Assembly (NCBI RefSeq): GCF_040256395.1
Contig: NZ_CP158299.1
Location: 1,083,501 to 1,147,500 of the forward strand
Length of the DNA stretch: 64,000 nucleotides
Direction: 5' to 3'
Source: Deinococcus sonorensis KR-87
Lineage (GTDB): Bacteria > Deinococcota > Deinococci > Deinococcales > Deinococcaceae
Within the stretch, counting starts at the first letter, position 1. The number at the start of each line of letters is the position of its first letter. The position numbers and the translations under genes were made by a program. The notes under the pieces were generated by a model. The model was not told the DNA's origin and ran no database searches. It saw only the letters and a list, made by a program, of their open reading frames with translations. Shown piece by piece: positions 1 through 9,027 of the stretch.

Positions 1-1119
1 CGCTGTGGGACAAGAAGGTGGACGACTCGTCGGTGGGCTACTTCCTGAGTGCCGCCCCGATCGTCTGGAACAACAAGGTCTACATCGGGGACGCCGGGGC
101 CGACTGAGGCGTCAAGGCCAAGATGTACGCCTTCGACACCAAGACCGGCAACAAGGTCTGGACCTTCGACCTGATTCCCACCGGCGATCAGCCGGGCGCC
201 GACTCCTGGCGCAAGGCCGACTCCACCGCCACCGGCGGCGGCAGCGTGTGGAGCAGCTTCTCGCTCAACCCCACCACCGGGCAGCTGTACATGTCGGTGG
301 GCAACCCGGCCCCGGACTTTGCCAGCCAGTACCGCCCCGGCGCCAACCTCTACACCAACTCGGTGGTGGCGCTGAACGCCGAGACCGGCGCGCTGGACCA
401 CTACTACCAGCAGATCCCGAACGACAACAAGGACTACGACACCGCCGCCGCGCCGGTGCTGTATGACCTGGACGGGAAGCCGCGCGTGGCCGTGGCCACC
501 AAGGCCGGCCACCTGTTCTCCTACGACGAGACCAGCAAGAGCCAGGTGTTCAAGCAGGCCATGATCACCGTCAAGAACCACGAGAAGAACCCCACCGCCG
601 CTGGCCTGCCGATCTGCCCGAACTACTCGGCCGGGTCGCAGTGGTCCGAGCCGTCGTACATGCCCGGCGGCAAGATGTTGGTCGTGAACGCGGTGGACTG
701 GTGCGGCACCGTCAAACTGGGCGAGGTCCGGCTGATCAGGGGGCAGCTGTTCTTCGGCGGGGCCATGTCTCTGGACCCGGCCTCCAAGGCCGTCGGCAAC
801 ACCATCGCCTTCGACGCCGCGACCGGCAAGGAGATGTGGCGCTAGCACCCCGGGCATCCGCATCGTGAGCGGCGTGACCACCACCGACGGCAATCTGGTG
901 CTCTCCAGCGCGGCCAACGGCACCTTCTATGCGCTGGACGCGACCACCGGCAAGGTGCTGTTCAAGTCCAACATTGACAAGGCCCCGATCGGTGGTGGGG
1001 TGGCCACCTACACGGTGGGCAACAAGCAGTACATCGCGGTGGCGGCCGGCAACACCTCCAAGGGGCTGAACGGAGCCAAGAACGTGACGAGCCGCGTCGC
1101 CATCTATACGCTCCCATGA
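1..1119 (+). pseudogene. PQQ-dependent alcohol/methanol dehydrogenase family, 3' part, broken by a stop and a frameshift
   Basis: The reading frame entering the window encodes blades of the eight-bladed quinoprotein propeller that binds PQQ in periplasmic alcohol dehydrogenases. Tryptophan-docking motifs of the family are visible, for example FDAATGKEMWR just before position 842 and LDATTGKVLF near 937. Two lesions are seen. A TGA at about 105-107 sits where GAD-W-GVK would be expected, consistent with TGG to TGA. A one-base shift near 840-845 puts a TAG after EMWR, and the protein resumes in another frame as STPGIRIVSG. The remaining reading runs to the stop at 1117-1119. The 5' part lies outside the window. 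Either the gene is decaying or the assembly has errors; two independent lesions favour decay. Confidence 0.8.
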
Positions 1120-1820
1120 GCACCCTCCGTCTGTTCAGAACGGCGCTGCTGAGCGCGCTGTGCGCCGGGTCGGCGCTGGCCCTCACCCCGTCCCTGACGG
1201 TCCAGCAGGTGGCCCAGGCGGCGCAGGAAGGCGACGCGATGTTCCACAAGAACGGCGCCTACGTGTGGGGGTCCTACCTGCTCAAGACCTACACCGAGGA
1301 CATCCGCCTGCGGGTAGATTCGCCCGAGGTGGACGGTATTGCGTTGGGCACGCCCTACGAGCGGCTGCGCTACGCCTCGTTTCTGGCGAGCTTTCAGGAC
1401 ATGGCCCTGACCCCGGCACAGTCGGTCCAGCTGGCGGGGACGCTGAAGAACAAGCTGACCTTCCTGGTGTACACCCATAGCCCCAGAGGCGTGGGGGAGG
1501 AGGAGGAGCAGTGGCAGCAGGCCTACCACAGCGGCGACGTCAAGCCCTCCGCCAACCGGGAGCACAGCTACCTGGACGCCTATAAGGCGGCCACACTGAC
1601 GGTGGGTGGCCGGACCCTGCAGGCCCAGCCGCAGATTGACGGCCCCTACCGGGACCAGTTCACGCTGCCGACCGGGGGCGCCGATTTCCGGTTCCTGGGC
1701 GTGGTGCAGTACACCTTCGACCTGACCGGCCTTCCGGCAAAGGGCACCGCGACCCTGCGCTTCTCCGACAGTGAAGGCAACCGCTTCAGCCAGACGGCCC
1801 GGCTGGATCAGCTGAAATAA
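1116..1820 (+). CDS. Exported protein of unknown function
   Basis: This encodes 234 residues beginning with a clear signal peptide (MSTLRLFRTALLSALCAGSALA). The mature part has no motif I recognise; it is mixed alpha/beta with a short Glu-rich patch (GEEEEQW) and a C-terminal half that looks beta-rich. The ATG overlaps the stop of the broken dehydrogenase by four bases (ATGA), so the two were probably translated together and this protein may have served the periplasmic oxidation system. It is intact although its partner is not. A hairpin follows the stop. Export is well supported; function is unknown. Confidence 0.75.
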   Translation: MSTLRLFRTALLSALCAGSALALTPSLTVQQVAQAAQEGDAMFHKNGAYVWGSYLLKTYTEDIRLRVDSPEVDGIALGTPYERLRYASFLASFQDMALTPAQSVQLAGTLKNKLTFLVYTHSPRGVGEEEEQWQQAYHSGDVKPSANREHSYLDAYKAATLTVGGRTLQAQPQIDGPYRDQFTLPTGGADFRFLGVVQYTFDLTGLPAKGTATLRFSDSEGNRFSQTARLDQLK

Positions 1821-1833
1821 ACAGGGGCCGGGT

Positions 1834-1866
1834 GGGAGGTGAGGAGCAGTTTGCTCCTCACCTCCC
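1834..1866 (+). terminator. Strong hairpin after the exported-protein gene
   Basis: A perfect 15-bp stem (1834-1848 with 1852-1866) has a 3-base loop and starts 13 bases after the stop at 1820. There is no T-tract, so it is either a non-canonical terminator or an mRNA-stabilising 3' hairpin. Confidence 0.6.
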
Positions 1867-2017
1867 GCTGTCTATCAGGCGCTAGCCATTTCGGAGGAGT
1901 TCAGAGCACAGTGAGGAACTTGGAGCCCGGATGGAGGGCACCCAGTCGCTCGGGGCCAAAAGGGGAGCGTCTTGAACGATAGAAAGTATGTCAGACGGGG
2001 TGCCCTGGTCAGGCAAC

Positions 2018-2044
2018 GAAAAAGCTCCGTTTTCACGGAGCTTT
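2018..2044 (-). terminator. Rho-independent terminator of tRNA-Pro
   Basis: On the minus strand a 10-bp stem (AAAGCTCCGT with ACGGAGCTTT) and a 4-base loop are followed by a run of T. It lies directly downstream of the tRNA 3' end. Confidence 0.85.
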
Positions 2045-2049
2045 CTTGC

Positions 2050-2126
<77 letters not shown>

Positions 2127-2142
2127 TCAACCAGCAAAGGGG

Positions 2143-2171
2143 AATATAGACGACACAGCGCGTCGGGTCAA
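2143..2171 (-). promoter_or_regulatory. Sigma-70-type promoter of tRNA-Pro
   Basis: On the minus strand TTGACC (2166-2171) is separated by exactly 17 bases from TATATT (2143-2148), 17 bases upstream of the tRNA 5' end. The -35 box overlaps the stop codon region of accA. Confidence 0.8.
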
Positions 2172-3112
2172 GTTTCAGCGTACGCACCCAGCGTGCGGAA
2201 GCGCTCAGCACGCTGGCGCTGCAGTTCCTCGGCCGAGAGGTGGCTGAGGCTGTCCAGGTGCCGCGACACTGCCTCGCCCAGGGCCGCCGCTGCCGCCTCC
2301 GGGTCCAGGTGAGCGCCGCCCGGGGGTTCCGGCACCACTTCCTCCACAATCCCGAGCCCTCGCAGGTCCTCGCCGGTCAGACGCAGCGCCTCGGCCGCTT
2401 CCGGCGCCTTCCCGGCGTCCTTCCAGATGATGCTGGCCGCACCTTCCGGCGAGATCACGCTGTACCACGCGTTCTCCTGGATCAGCACCCGGTTGCCCAC
2501 TCCGATGGCCAGCGCCCCGCCGCTGCCGCCCTCCCCGATCACCGCGCAGACGGCCGGCACCGACAGCCGCACCATTCGCTGAATGCTCTCCGCGATGGCC
2601 CAGCCCTGACCGCGCTCCTCGGCGGAGATGCCGGGGTAGGCGCCCTGGGTGTCAATCAGGGCCACCACCGGCAGGCCGCACTTGTCGGCCAGGTCCATCA
2701 GGCGCACCGCCTTGCGGTAGCCTTCCGGATTGCTGCTCCCGAAGCGCCGCCGGATCTTGTCCTTGGTGTCGCGGCCCTTCTGCTGGAGCAGCAGCATCAC
2801 CGGACGGCCCTGCCAGCGTGCCGGACCGCCGATCAGCGCCGCGTCGTCGCCGTAGGCCCGGTCGCCGTGCAGCTCAGTGAACTCGCTGCACAGCCGCTCC
2901 ACGTAGTCCAGCGCGGTGGGGCGGCCCTGCAGCCGGGCCAGCCCCACCCGCTCCCAGCGGCTCGGTCCGGCCTGCTGGCGGCGCAGCGTCTCCACCTGCT
3001 GACGCAGCGGCGCGGTGGCCGCGCTCAGGTCCTGGCCGGTGCGCTGAGCGGTGGCCTCCAGCTCGTGCAGCCGCGTCTCCAGCTCGCTCAACACCGAGGC
3101 GTCGGCACTCAT
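2168..3112 (-). CDS. accA: Acetyl-CoA carboxylase carboxyltransferase subunit alpha
   Basis: AccA and AccD form the carboxyltransferase that moves the carboxyl group from biotin to acetyl-CoA, giving malonyl-CoA for fatty-acid synthesis. The 314-residue length is normal. The N-terminal part is a helical hairpin; the crotonase-like core follows, with the conserved [11 protein letters not shown] and [12 protein letters not shown] segments that build the CoA and oxyanion site. The ATG overlaps the accD stop (ATGA), so the two subunits are translationally coupled. The biotin carboxylase and carrier genes are not in the window. Confidence 0.95.
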   Translation of the reverse strand: MSADASVLSELETRLHELEATAQRTGQDLSAATAPLRQQVETLRRQQAGPSRWERVGLARLQGRPTALDYVERLCSEFTELHGDRAYGDDAALIGGPARWQGRPVMLLLQQKGRDTKDKIRRRFGSSNPEGYRKAVRLMDLADKCGLPVVALIDTQGAYPGISAEERGQGWAIAESIQRMVRLSVPAVCAVIGEGGSGGALAIGVGNRVLIQENAWYSVISPEGAASIIWKDAGKAPEAAEALRLTGEDLRGLGIVEEVVPEPPGGAHLDPEAAAAALGEAVSRHLDSLSHLSAEELQRQRAERFRTLGAYAET

Positions 3113-3996
3113 GGGCTCACCGTCAGGCTCGCGGCCGGCTCAGGCAGCGTCAGCGGCTGGTGGGTCAGCACCGACAGCAGCTGACGGATCGTCTCCCGCT
3201 GGGCCCGCCGGTCCGTCACCAGGTCCACCATGCCGTGTTCCAGCAGGAATTCGGCGCGCTGGAACCCCTCCGGCAGACTCTGGCGGATGGTCTGCTGAAT
3301 CACGCGCGGTCCGGCAAAGCCGATCAGTGCGCCCGGTTCCGCAATGATCACGTCGGCGATGGTCGCGAAGCTGGCCGTGACGCCGCCGGTGGTGGGGTCG
3401 GTCAGCACGCTCAGGTACGGCAGGCCGCGCCGGCTCAGCTGCTCCAGGGCCACGGTGGTCTTGGCCATCTGCATCAGCGACAGCGCGCTCTCCTGCATGC
3501 GGGCGCCACCCGAGGCCGCCGCCAGCACGAACGGCAGTCCCTGCTCGGCGGCGGCCTCCGCAGCGCGCGCGATCTCCTCGCCCACCACGCTGCCCATGCT
3601 GCCCCCGGAGAACTCGAAGTCCATGATCGCCACCATCACGTCCAGGCCCATGATCTGGCCGCGTCCGGTCAGGATGGCGTCGGGGCGTCCGGTCTTGCGC
3701 TGGGCACGTTCCAGCCGCTGCGGGTACGTCTCGGTGTCCACGAACGACAGCCGGTCCACCGGATGCACCCGCCCCGAGAGCTGCACGAAGGTGCCGGGAT
3801 CCAGCAGCACTTCCAGCCGGCGGCTGGCGTTCAGGCGGTGGTGGTGCCCGCAGCGCGGGCAGACGTACCGCTCGGCCTCCAGGTCTTTGTTGTAGGTATT
3901 TTCCTTGCAGGCCGGGCACTTGGTCCACAGGTCCGGGATGTCGTTGGTCTCGCCGGACTGGGCGCGGCGTCTGCGGAAGAACTTGTCGAGCGCCAA
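3109..3996 (-). CDS. accD: Acetyl-CoA carboxylase carboxyltransferase subunit beta
   Basis: This is the zinc-binding beta subunit of the carboxyltransferase (295 residues). The N-terminal zinc ribbon is CPAC (Cys27, Cys30) and CPRC (Cys46, Cys49); the carboxyltransferase core follows, with SGGARMQES and the TGGVTASFA segment. I place the start at a TTG (3996-3994): it gives the usual N-terminus ([10 protein letters not shown]) and is preceded by AAAAGGAGAA at good spacing. An upstream ATG would add 31 residues unlike the family. It is the first gene of accD-accA. Confidence 0.93.
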   Translation of the reverse strand: MALDKFFRRRRAQSGETNDIPDLWTKCPACKENTYNKDLEAERYVCPRCGHHHRLNASRRLEVLLDPGTFVQLSGRVHPVDRLSFVDTETYPQRLERAQRKTGRPDAILTGRGQIMGLDVMVAIMDFEFSGGSMGSVVGEEIARAAEAAAEQGLPFVLAAASGGARMQESALSLMQMAKTTVALEQLSRRGLPYLSVLTDPTTGGVTASFATIADVIIAEPGALIGFAGPRVIQQTIRQSLPEGFQRAEFLLEHGMVDLVTDRRAQRETIRQLLSVLTHQPLTLPEPAASLTVSP

Positions 3997-4019
3997 GAGA
4001 CTTCTCCTTTTCTGCAGGC

Positions 4020-4025
4020 ATTGTA
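4020..4025 (-). promoter_or_regulatory. Candidate -10 box for accD-accA
   Basis: TACAAT on the minus strand lies 24 bases upstream of the accD TTG start. No convincing -35 is seen at 17 bases. The rest of 3997-4285 shows only the ribosome binding site of the next gene. Confidence 0.45.
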
Positions 4026-4285
4026 GGGCGTGTGCCGGTGAGATGGCTTGACCCGGTTCAAGGGTAAGCCCGGGAGTGCGGCGGCGCATCCCGACTGTGC
4101 GGGATCACCCCCTGTTTTGGTAAGCCCGCACACCCAGCTCAGCGCAGCTTCAGGCGGACTAAAGAGCGCTGGGACGATCTTCGCAGAATCCGCACAAAGC
4201 CTGCAACGCTTCTTGGCCGACCGGGATCAACCTGTGCTCAGGAAGAGAGGACGCCCGGAACCGGCGCCCCACAGGAGGAACCACC

Positions 4286-4684
4286 ATGAAGAAGCTCGTA
4301 CTGACTGCCCTGACCGCCCTGACCCTGACCGCGACCGCCTCCGCCGCCTCGGTGGCGACCATCACCAACGGCAGCGACCTGCAGTCCGGCTATGACGCCC
4401 TGTTCACCGAGGCCGGCTGGCAGGCGATCTCGATCCCGCTGACCGACGTGGGCGGCGTTCAGCCGAGCGACCTGAGCATCGCGGCCACCAACCTGCCGGA
4501 AGGCGTGACGCTGACCCTGACCGGCTCGGAAGTGGTGGGCAACTCGCTGGTGCTGTACGTGGACACCGAGCGCAGCGACACCAGCACCGCCGTGAATGCC
4601 CTGGCCAACGTGAGCCTGATGTCCGGCGGCACTGCCCTGACCGACTTCCAGGTGCCGGTGGTGGGCGTGGCCTACAACCAGTAA
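4286..4684 (+). CDS. Small exported protein of unknown function
   Basis: This encodes 132 residues with a textbook signal peptide (MKKLVLTALTALTLTATASA) cleaved before ASVATIT. The mature part is about 110 residues, rich in Thr, Val, Leu and Gly with alternating hydrophobic residues, suggesting an all-beta fold, and has no cysteine. The ATG has a strong ribosome binding site (AGGAGG, eight bases upstream), unlike the leaderless genes around it. It is monocistronic, ending at a giant palindrome. Function unknown. Confidence 0.8.
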   Translation: MKKLVLTALTALTLTATASAASVATITNGSDLQSGYDALFTEAGWQAISIPLTDVGGVQPSDLSIAATNLPEGVTLTLTGSEVVGNSLVLYVDTERSDTSTAVNALANVSLMSGGTALTDFQVPVVGVAYNQ

Positions 4685-4686
4685 GC

Positions 4687-4742
4687 CGCACAGCAGTGAA
4701 GCGGCCTCCGGGAATTCCCGGAGGCCGCTTCACTGCTGTGCG
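4687..4742 (+). repeat. Perfect 56-bp palindrome, probable bidirectional terminator
   Basis: Every base from 4687 to 4714 pairs with 4742 down to 4715: 28-bp arms, no mismatch and no spacer, centred on GAATTC. It lies three bases after one stop and 33 bases before the convergent gene's stop, the position of a bidirectional terminator. There is no T-tract. Confidence 0.9.
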
Positions 4743-4775
4743 ATGGATTCAGATGGGGTGGACCGGCTAGGCGAC

Positions 4776-5390
4776 TCAGGACAGGCGCGACAGGCTGGTG
4801 ATCAGGGCCTTGAGCGAGTCGGCGAGGCGGCCCTGCAGGAAGGGATTGCCGCCCTGCTGGAACCCGCCGAAGCCGCCGCGGGGGCGCTGCTGGCCCTGGC
4901 CACCGGCTGCGCCACTCTGCGGCAGTTGCAGGCGCCCCGTCTGGCCCTGCGGCGCCTGACCTACCTGGCCCGGCCGGCCCTGGAAGCCCCGACCCTGAAA
5001 GCCCCCCCGGCCCGCTTGCCGGTCCTGCTGCCGCTTCAGTTCCAGGTCATCGAGCGCGGTGAGCTGGGCGTCGCTCAGGATCTTGTCCTCAATCCGGGTC
5101 AGGTAGCCCTGGGCGGTGTTGGCCGGCAGGGTCTTGGCCGTCTGGAGCGCCTTGAGGATCGGCAGCAGCTGGGCCGCCTGGGTCTTGGTGATGGCGGTCT
5201 TGGCGTTCTTGTTCAGCTCGCTCAGGCTGCTGACCGTGCGGACCAGGTCGAAGGTGGAGGCCATCGCTGCGTTGCGGGGCGGCTGGCCGGGCTGCCCCGG
5301 TGCGGTGGGCGTGGTGCGGGTCTGTGCGCCGGCCATCGGCAGCAGGGCAAACACGGCGCTGGCGGTCAGGACGAGATTGCGATTGTTCAT
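4776..5390 (-). CDS. Exported Gly/Gln-rich protein linked to the efflux operon
   Basis: This encodes 204 residues. A signal peptide (ending MAGAQ) precedes a helical segment of roughly residues 40-125 in which Leu, Ala, Thr and Lys predominate, resembling a Spy/CpxP-like helical periplasmic protein in character only. A low-complexity region with RGGFQGRGFQGRPGQ and RGGFGGFQQGG follows, then a short Leu-rich tail. It lies 174 bases after the MacB-like gene on the same strand, with its own ribosome binding site (AAGGAG) and a candidate operator upstream. Its RGGFQ motif recurs at the C-terminus of the adaptor protein of the same cluster. A role as periplasmic partner of the pump is inference. 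Confidence 0.7.
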   Translation of the reverse strand: MNNRNLVLTASAVFALLPMAGAQTRTTPTAPGQPGQPPRNAAMASTFDLVRTVSSLSELNKNAKTAITKTQAAQLLPILKALQTAKTLPANTAQGYLTRIEDKILSDAQLTALDDLELKRQQDRQAGRGGFQGRGFQGRPGQVGQAPQGQTGRLQLPQSGAAGGQGQQRPRGGFGGFQQGGNPFLQGRLADSLKALITSLSRLS

Positions 5391-5447
5391 GGGAGATCTC
5401 CTTGTGGGGTGAGCAACGATGCTCTCCTGAATGCTGCTGGAATCAGA

Positions 5448-5473
5448 TGAAGAAGCGTCGAAGAAGCTGACAA
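5448..5473 (-). promoter_or_regulatory. Direct repeats with 11-bp phasing, candidate response-regulator site
   Basis: TGAAGAAGC (5448-5456) and CGAAGAAGC (5459-5467) are repeated at 11-bp spacing, the phasing usual for OmpR/PhoB-family regulators. A TTGTCA (minus strand, 5468-5473) adjoins them. Similar CGAAG elements lie in the 11.56-11.72 kb divergent promoter region. Confidence 0.4.
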
Positions 5474-5564
5474 GACGCCGAGAAAGAAAGAAGCATGCCC
5501 GTCAGATATCAATCAGCCTGAGGCAGATAGGAGCGCGCGCATATTCTCATGGAATGGCATCAAA

Positions 5565-6821
5565 TTACTCATAACGCAGGCTTTCCACCGGATCGAGCCG
5601 GGCGGCGCGGGCCGCCGGGTAATACCCGAAGAAGATGCCCACCAGCGCGCTGAAGACGAAGGCGGCCAGCACCGGGGTCACGGTGAACACCGGCGTGATG
5701 TTGGCGAGGCGGCCCAGGAAGGCCAGCCCGAAGCCCAGCAGAATGCCCAGCACCCCGCCGCCCACCGACAGCACGAAGGCCTCCACCAGAAACTGCGTCA
5801 GGATGTCACCGGGCCGCGCGCCCAGCGCCTTGCGGACACCGATCTCGCGGGTGCGCTCGGTCACGCTAACCAACATGATGTTCATGATGCCGATGCCGCC
5901 CACCAGCAGGCTGATGCCGGCGATCGCGCCCACCAGCAGCGTGAGCGTGGTGGTGGTGGCGTTCAGGCTGGCCAGCGCGTCCGCCTGGTTCTGGATCGTG
6001 AAGTCGTAGCTGCTGGGGTCGGGGGTGTCGTGCAGGCGGGCCAGCAGGTCGGTCACGTCCTGCTGCAGCTGGGTCAGGCCCTGCTGGCTGGCCCCCTGGA
6101 TGTAGATGTTGCCCACCGTGCGGCTGCCGCGCACCGCCGTGCCGCGCCCCAGCCGCTGCTGGTAGGTGCTGAGCGGCACGTACACCTGCGCGTTGGGGCT
6201 CTGGAACCCGGTGGCCCCCTTGTCCGGCATCACGCCCACCACGGTGAAGGTGGTGGTGTCGAGCCGGATCGGCTGGCCCAGCGCGCTCTGCGAGTCGCCG
6301 TACAGGTCCTGCGCCACCTGATACCCGATCACCGCCACCCGCTTGCGTCCGTCCACGTCCGCCTGGGTGAAGAACTCGCCCAGTTCGGGCGTAGCGTTGC
6401 GGACCGTCTCGTAGCTGGGCCAGGTGCCCTGCACCTGCGCCTGGGTGTTGGTGCTGCCGGCCTTGGCCTGCACGCCTCTCCCGTCGGTGGGGGCCAGCCC
6501 GGCAATCTCGCTGCCCAGCTGCGTCTGGATCGCCTGGGCGTCGGCCAGCGTGACGCTGCTGCTGGGCGCGCCGCGCACCAGCCCGCCGCCGGCACCGCCG
6601 AACCGCGCGCGCTGGCTGCTGACCGTCAGCAGGTTGGTGCCGAGGTTCTCCAGGTTGTCGGTGACGCCCTTGGTGCTGCCGGTGCCCAGCGCCGTCAGGG
6701 CGATCACGGCCGCCACCCCGATGATCACGCCCAGCGCCGTCAGGGCGCTGCGCAGCGGGTTCCCCAGAATGGCCCGCCACGCGATCTGCAGGATGCCGCC
6801 GAAGCCTAGACCGCCGCCCAC
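5565..6821 (-). CDS. MacB-like ABC transporter permease (FtsX domain)
   Basis: This 418-residue membrane subunit belongs to the MacB/LolC/FtsX group, where the permease transmits ATPase movement to the periplasmic adaptor rather than forming a channel. TM1 is near residues 20-45 (NPLRSALTALGVIIGVAAVIAL), a periplasmic MacB core domain covers roughly 50-290, and three C-terminal TM helices follow, with the conserved GIMNIMLVSVTERTREIGVR coupling segment. The ATPase is a separate gene, unlike E. coli MacB. The chosen start is a GTG overlapping the end of the ATPase gene by 16 bases. Confidence 0.88.
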   Translation of the reverse strand: MGGGLGFGGILQIAWRAILGNPLRSALTALGVIIGVAAVIALTALGTGSTKGVTDNLENLGTNLLTVSSQRARFGGAGGGLVRGAPSSSVTLADAQAIQTQLGSEIAGLAPTDGRGVQAKAGSTNTQAQVQGTWPSYETVRNATPELGEFFTQADVDGRKRVAVIGYQVAQDLYGDSQSALGQPIRLDTTTFTVVGVMPDKGATGFQSPNAQVYVPLSTYQQRLGRGTAVRGSRTVGNIYIQGASQQGLTQLQQDVTDLLARLHDTPDPSSYDFTIQNQADALASLNATTTTLTLLVGAIAGISLLVGGIGIMNIMLVSVTERTREIGVRKALGARPGDILTQFLVEAFVLSVGGGVLGILLGFGLAFLGRLANITPVFTVTPVLAAFVFSALVGIFFGYYPAARAARLDPVESLRYE

Positions 6822-7531
6822 GTGCCGCTCCCCGCCCTTCGCACGTCCTGGCCCTCGATCAGGCCGTCGCGCACCCGCACGATCCGCTGGGCGTGCTGCC
6901 CGATGTCCGGCTCGTGCGTCACGATCACGATGCTGCGGCCCTCGTCGTGCAGCTCATGGAAGAGGGCCATCACCTCCTCGCTGGTGCGGCTGTCGAGGTT
7001 GCCGGTCGGCTCGTCGGCCAGCAGCAGCTTCGGCTCGGCCGCCAGCGCCCGCGCCACGGCCACCCGCTGCTTCTGCCCGCCGCTGATCTGGCTGGGCAGG
7101 CTGTGCGCCTTGCTCTCGATGCCCACCCGCGACAGCAGATGCAGGGCGCGTTCGCGCCGCTCGCGGGCCGGCATGCCGGCGTAGGTGAGCGGCACCTCCA
7201 CGTTCTCCAGCAGGCTCAGACGCGGCAGCAGATGAAACGCCTGGAACACGAAGCCGATGTCGGCGTTGCGGGCCTCGGCGCGTTCGTTCTCGTTGAGCAG
7301 CGTCACGTCGCGGCCCCCCAGCAGGTAGCGCCCGGCGGTGGGCCGGTCCAGCAGCCCGATGATCTGCATCAGGGTGGTCTTGCCGCTGCCTGAGGGGCCC
7401 ATCAGCGCCACAAATTCGCCCTGCCGGATGCTCAGGCTGACGCCCTGCAGCGCCTGGAACTCGGTCTCGCCCATGCTGTAGGTGCGCCAGATGTCGTGCA
7501 GTTCCACCACCGCCTGCGGTTCCCCGGTCAT
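6806..7531 (-). CDS. MacB/LolD-type ABC transporter ATPase
   Basis: This 241-residue ATP-binding subunit powers the adjacent permease. It shows Walker A GPSGSGKTT, Q-loop VFQAFHLLPRLSLLENV, signature SGGQKQRVAVARAL, Walker B LLLADEPTGNLD and the H-loop VTHEPD. The ATG overlaps the stop of the adaptor gene (ATGA). Start and length fit the LolD/MacB/FtsE-like family. Confidence 0.93.
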   Translation of the reverse strand: MTGEPQAVVELHDIWRTYSMGETEFQALQGVSLSIRQGEFVALMGPSGSGKTTLMQIIGLLDRPTAGRYLLGGRDVTLLNENERAEARNADIGFVFQAFHLLPRLSLLENVEVPLTYAGMPARERRERALHLLSRVGIESKAHSLPSQISGGQKQRVAVARALAAEPKLLLADEPTGNLDSRTSEEVMALFHELHDEGRSIVIVTHEPDIGQHAQRIVRVRDGLIEGQDVRRAGSGTWAAV

Positions 7532-9027
7532 CAGAAGCCTCCGGGGAAGCCGCCCGGCGCCCCGAACCCGCCCGGCGAGCGCTGGAAGCCGCCGCGCGTG
7601 CTGCCCCTGCCAGTGGTGCCGCTGCTGGAGGTGCTGCTGCCGGAGGTGCTGCGGGTGCTCTGCGGAAGCAGCACCGTCTCGCCCGGCTGCAGGCCGCCGG
7701 TCACCACCGTGCTGTTCCCGTCCGTCAGGCCCACCTGCACCCGGCGGCGCTCCGGGTCGCCCTGAAGCCGGCTGGCGGCCACCGTGCTGGTGGCGCTGCT
7801 GCTCTGCACCCCGCTGCCCGCGTCATCGCTGGCCTGCGGGTCCGGCGCCACCTTCACCACCTGCACGTAGTTGCGGGTCCGCACCGCCTCGATGGCCTTG
7901 GCCGGCACCACCATGCCGCTCTGCTCCCCGATCACGATCTCGGCCTCGGCGGTCATGCCCACCTTCAGCCGGCCGTCCGGGTTCGGCAGCTGCACCGTGA
8001 CCGTGAAGATGCTGATGTTGTTGCTGACCGTGGCGGTGGGGGAGATCTTGGTGACGCGCCCCTCCACCGTCTGCCCACCCAGCGCGTCCAGCGTGGCGCG
8101 CGCCAGCTGTCCCACCTGCACCTGCGAGATCTCGGTCTCGTCCACCTGCACCGGCAGCAGCATTGTGCGGGTGCCCTGCACCGTCATCAGCTCGGCATTC
8201 TCGCTGACGTTGGCGCCGTTCACCACGTTCACGGCCGTCACCACCCCGCTGAGCGGCGAGGTCACACGCTGGCGCCCGGCGGTCTCACGCGCCTGCCGCA
8301 GCGTCTCCTGGGCCTGCTGCACCGCCAGCTGCTGATTTTTCAGATTGTCGGCGTCCGACTGGGTGCCGGCCTGCGCCTGCTGCTGCGCCGCCGTCAGGCT
8401 GGCCCGGGCGCTGGTGAGTTTGTTCTGCGCCGCCGTCACGGCCTGCTGCGCCGCCGCCAGATCGGTCTGGCTGACCGCGCCCACCGCGTACAGCTGCTGC
8501 TGGCCCTGCAGGGTGGTGCGGGCGCTGTCCAGGCTGGTCTGGGCGTCCTGGACCGCGAGCCGGGCGCTGGTCACGCTGCTGCTGCGGCTGGCCTGACTGG
8601 TGGCCTGCGAGCTGCGCTGCACCGCCAGCTGCGCCTGGGCGCGTTCCAGGTTCAGCTGCGCGTCGTTCACCGCGTTGCCGTAGTCGGTGTTGCGGATGGT
8701 ACCGAGCAGCTGGCCCTGCTTCACCGTGTCGCCCACCTCCGGCAGCCCGGAGATGGTGCCGCTGTTCACGGCGGTCACGACGGTGCTGCTGCTGGCGGTC
8801 AGGGTGCCGGGGCCGGTCACCGAGACGGTCACGGTGCCCGGCTGGGCCACCGCCGTCTGCACGGTGGCGGCGGTGGTGCTGCCGGTCCGGCGGGCCAGCA
8901 CAAACCACACCGCCCCGCCGATCAGCAGGGCCAGCACCAACAGCAGCCAGGGCCAGCGCCGCCTGCGGCGGGGCCGGGCCCTGGCGGCCCCCGGTGCCTG
9001 TGGTGGGGCAGGGGGGGCGGCGGTCAT
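7531..9027 (-). CDS. HlyD/MacA-type periplasmic adaptor (membrane fusion protein)
   Basis: This 498-residue adaptor would link the MacB-like pump to a TolC channel. A basic N-terminus and one TM helix (about residues 24-45) are followed by a split biotinyl-lipoyl domain, a long alpha-helical hairpin rich in Gln, Ala, Ser and Leu (about 110-250), and beta-barrel and membrane-proximal domains. The C-terminus is unusual: after about residue 465 it becomes Ser/Thr-rich and then Gly/Phe-rich (RGGFQRSPGGF and similar), echoing the exported protein at 4776-5390. It overlaps both neighbours by ATGA junctions. Confidence 0.9.
   Translation of the reverse strand: MTAAPPAPPQAPGAARARPRRRRRWPWLLLVLALLIGGAVWFVLARRTGSTTAATVQTAVAQPGTVTVSVTGPGTLTASSSTVVTAVNSGTISGLPEVGDTVKQGQLLGTIRNTDYGNAVNDAQLNLERAQAQLAVQRSSQATSQASRSSSVTSARLAVQDAQTSLDSARTTLQGQQQLYAVGAVSQTDLAAAQQAVTAAQNKLTSARASLTAAQQQAQAGTQSDADNLKNQQLAVQQAQETLRQARETAGRQRVTSPLSGVVTAVNVVNGANVSENAELMTVQGTRTMLLPVQVDETEISQVQVGQLARATLDALGGQTVEGRVTKISPTATVSNNISIFTVTVQLPNPDGRLKVGMTAEAEIVIGEQSGMVVPAKAIEAVRTRNYVQVVKVAPDPQASDDAGSGVQSSSATSTVAASRLQGDPERRRVQVGLTDGNSTVVTGGLQPGETVLLPQSTRSTSGSSTSSSGTTGRGSTRGGFQRSPGGFGAPGGFPGGF

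Noticed and set aside
105..107. In-frame TGA in the PQQ dehydrogenase as a selenocysteine codon
   Set aside because: The position fits Trp in the family, no SECIS-like hairpin is evident, and a second frameshift shows the gene is broken.
1834..1866. Hairpin as a riboswitch or attenuator
   Set aside because: It follows a stop codon with no downstream gene on that strand; a 3'-end role is simpler.
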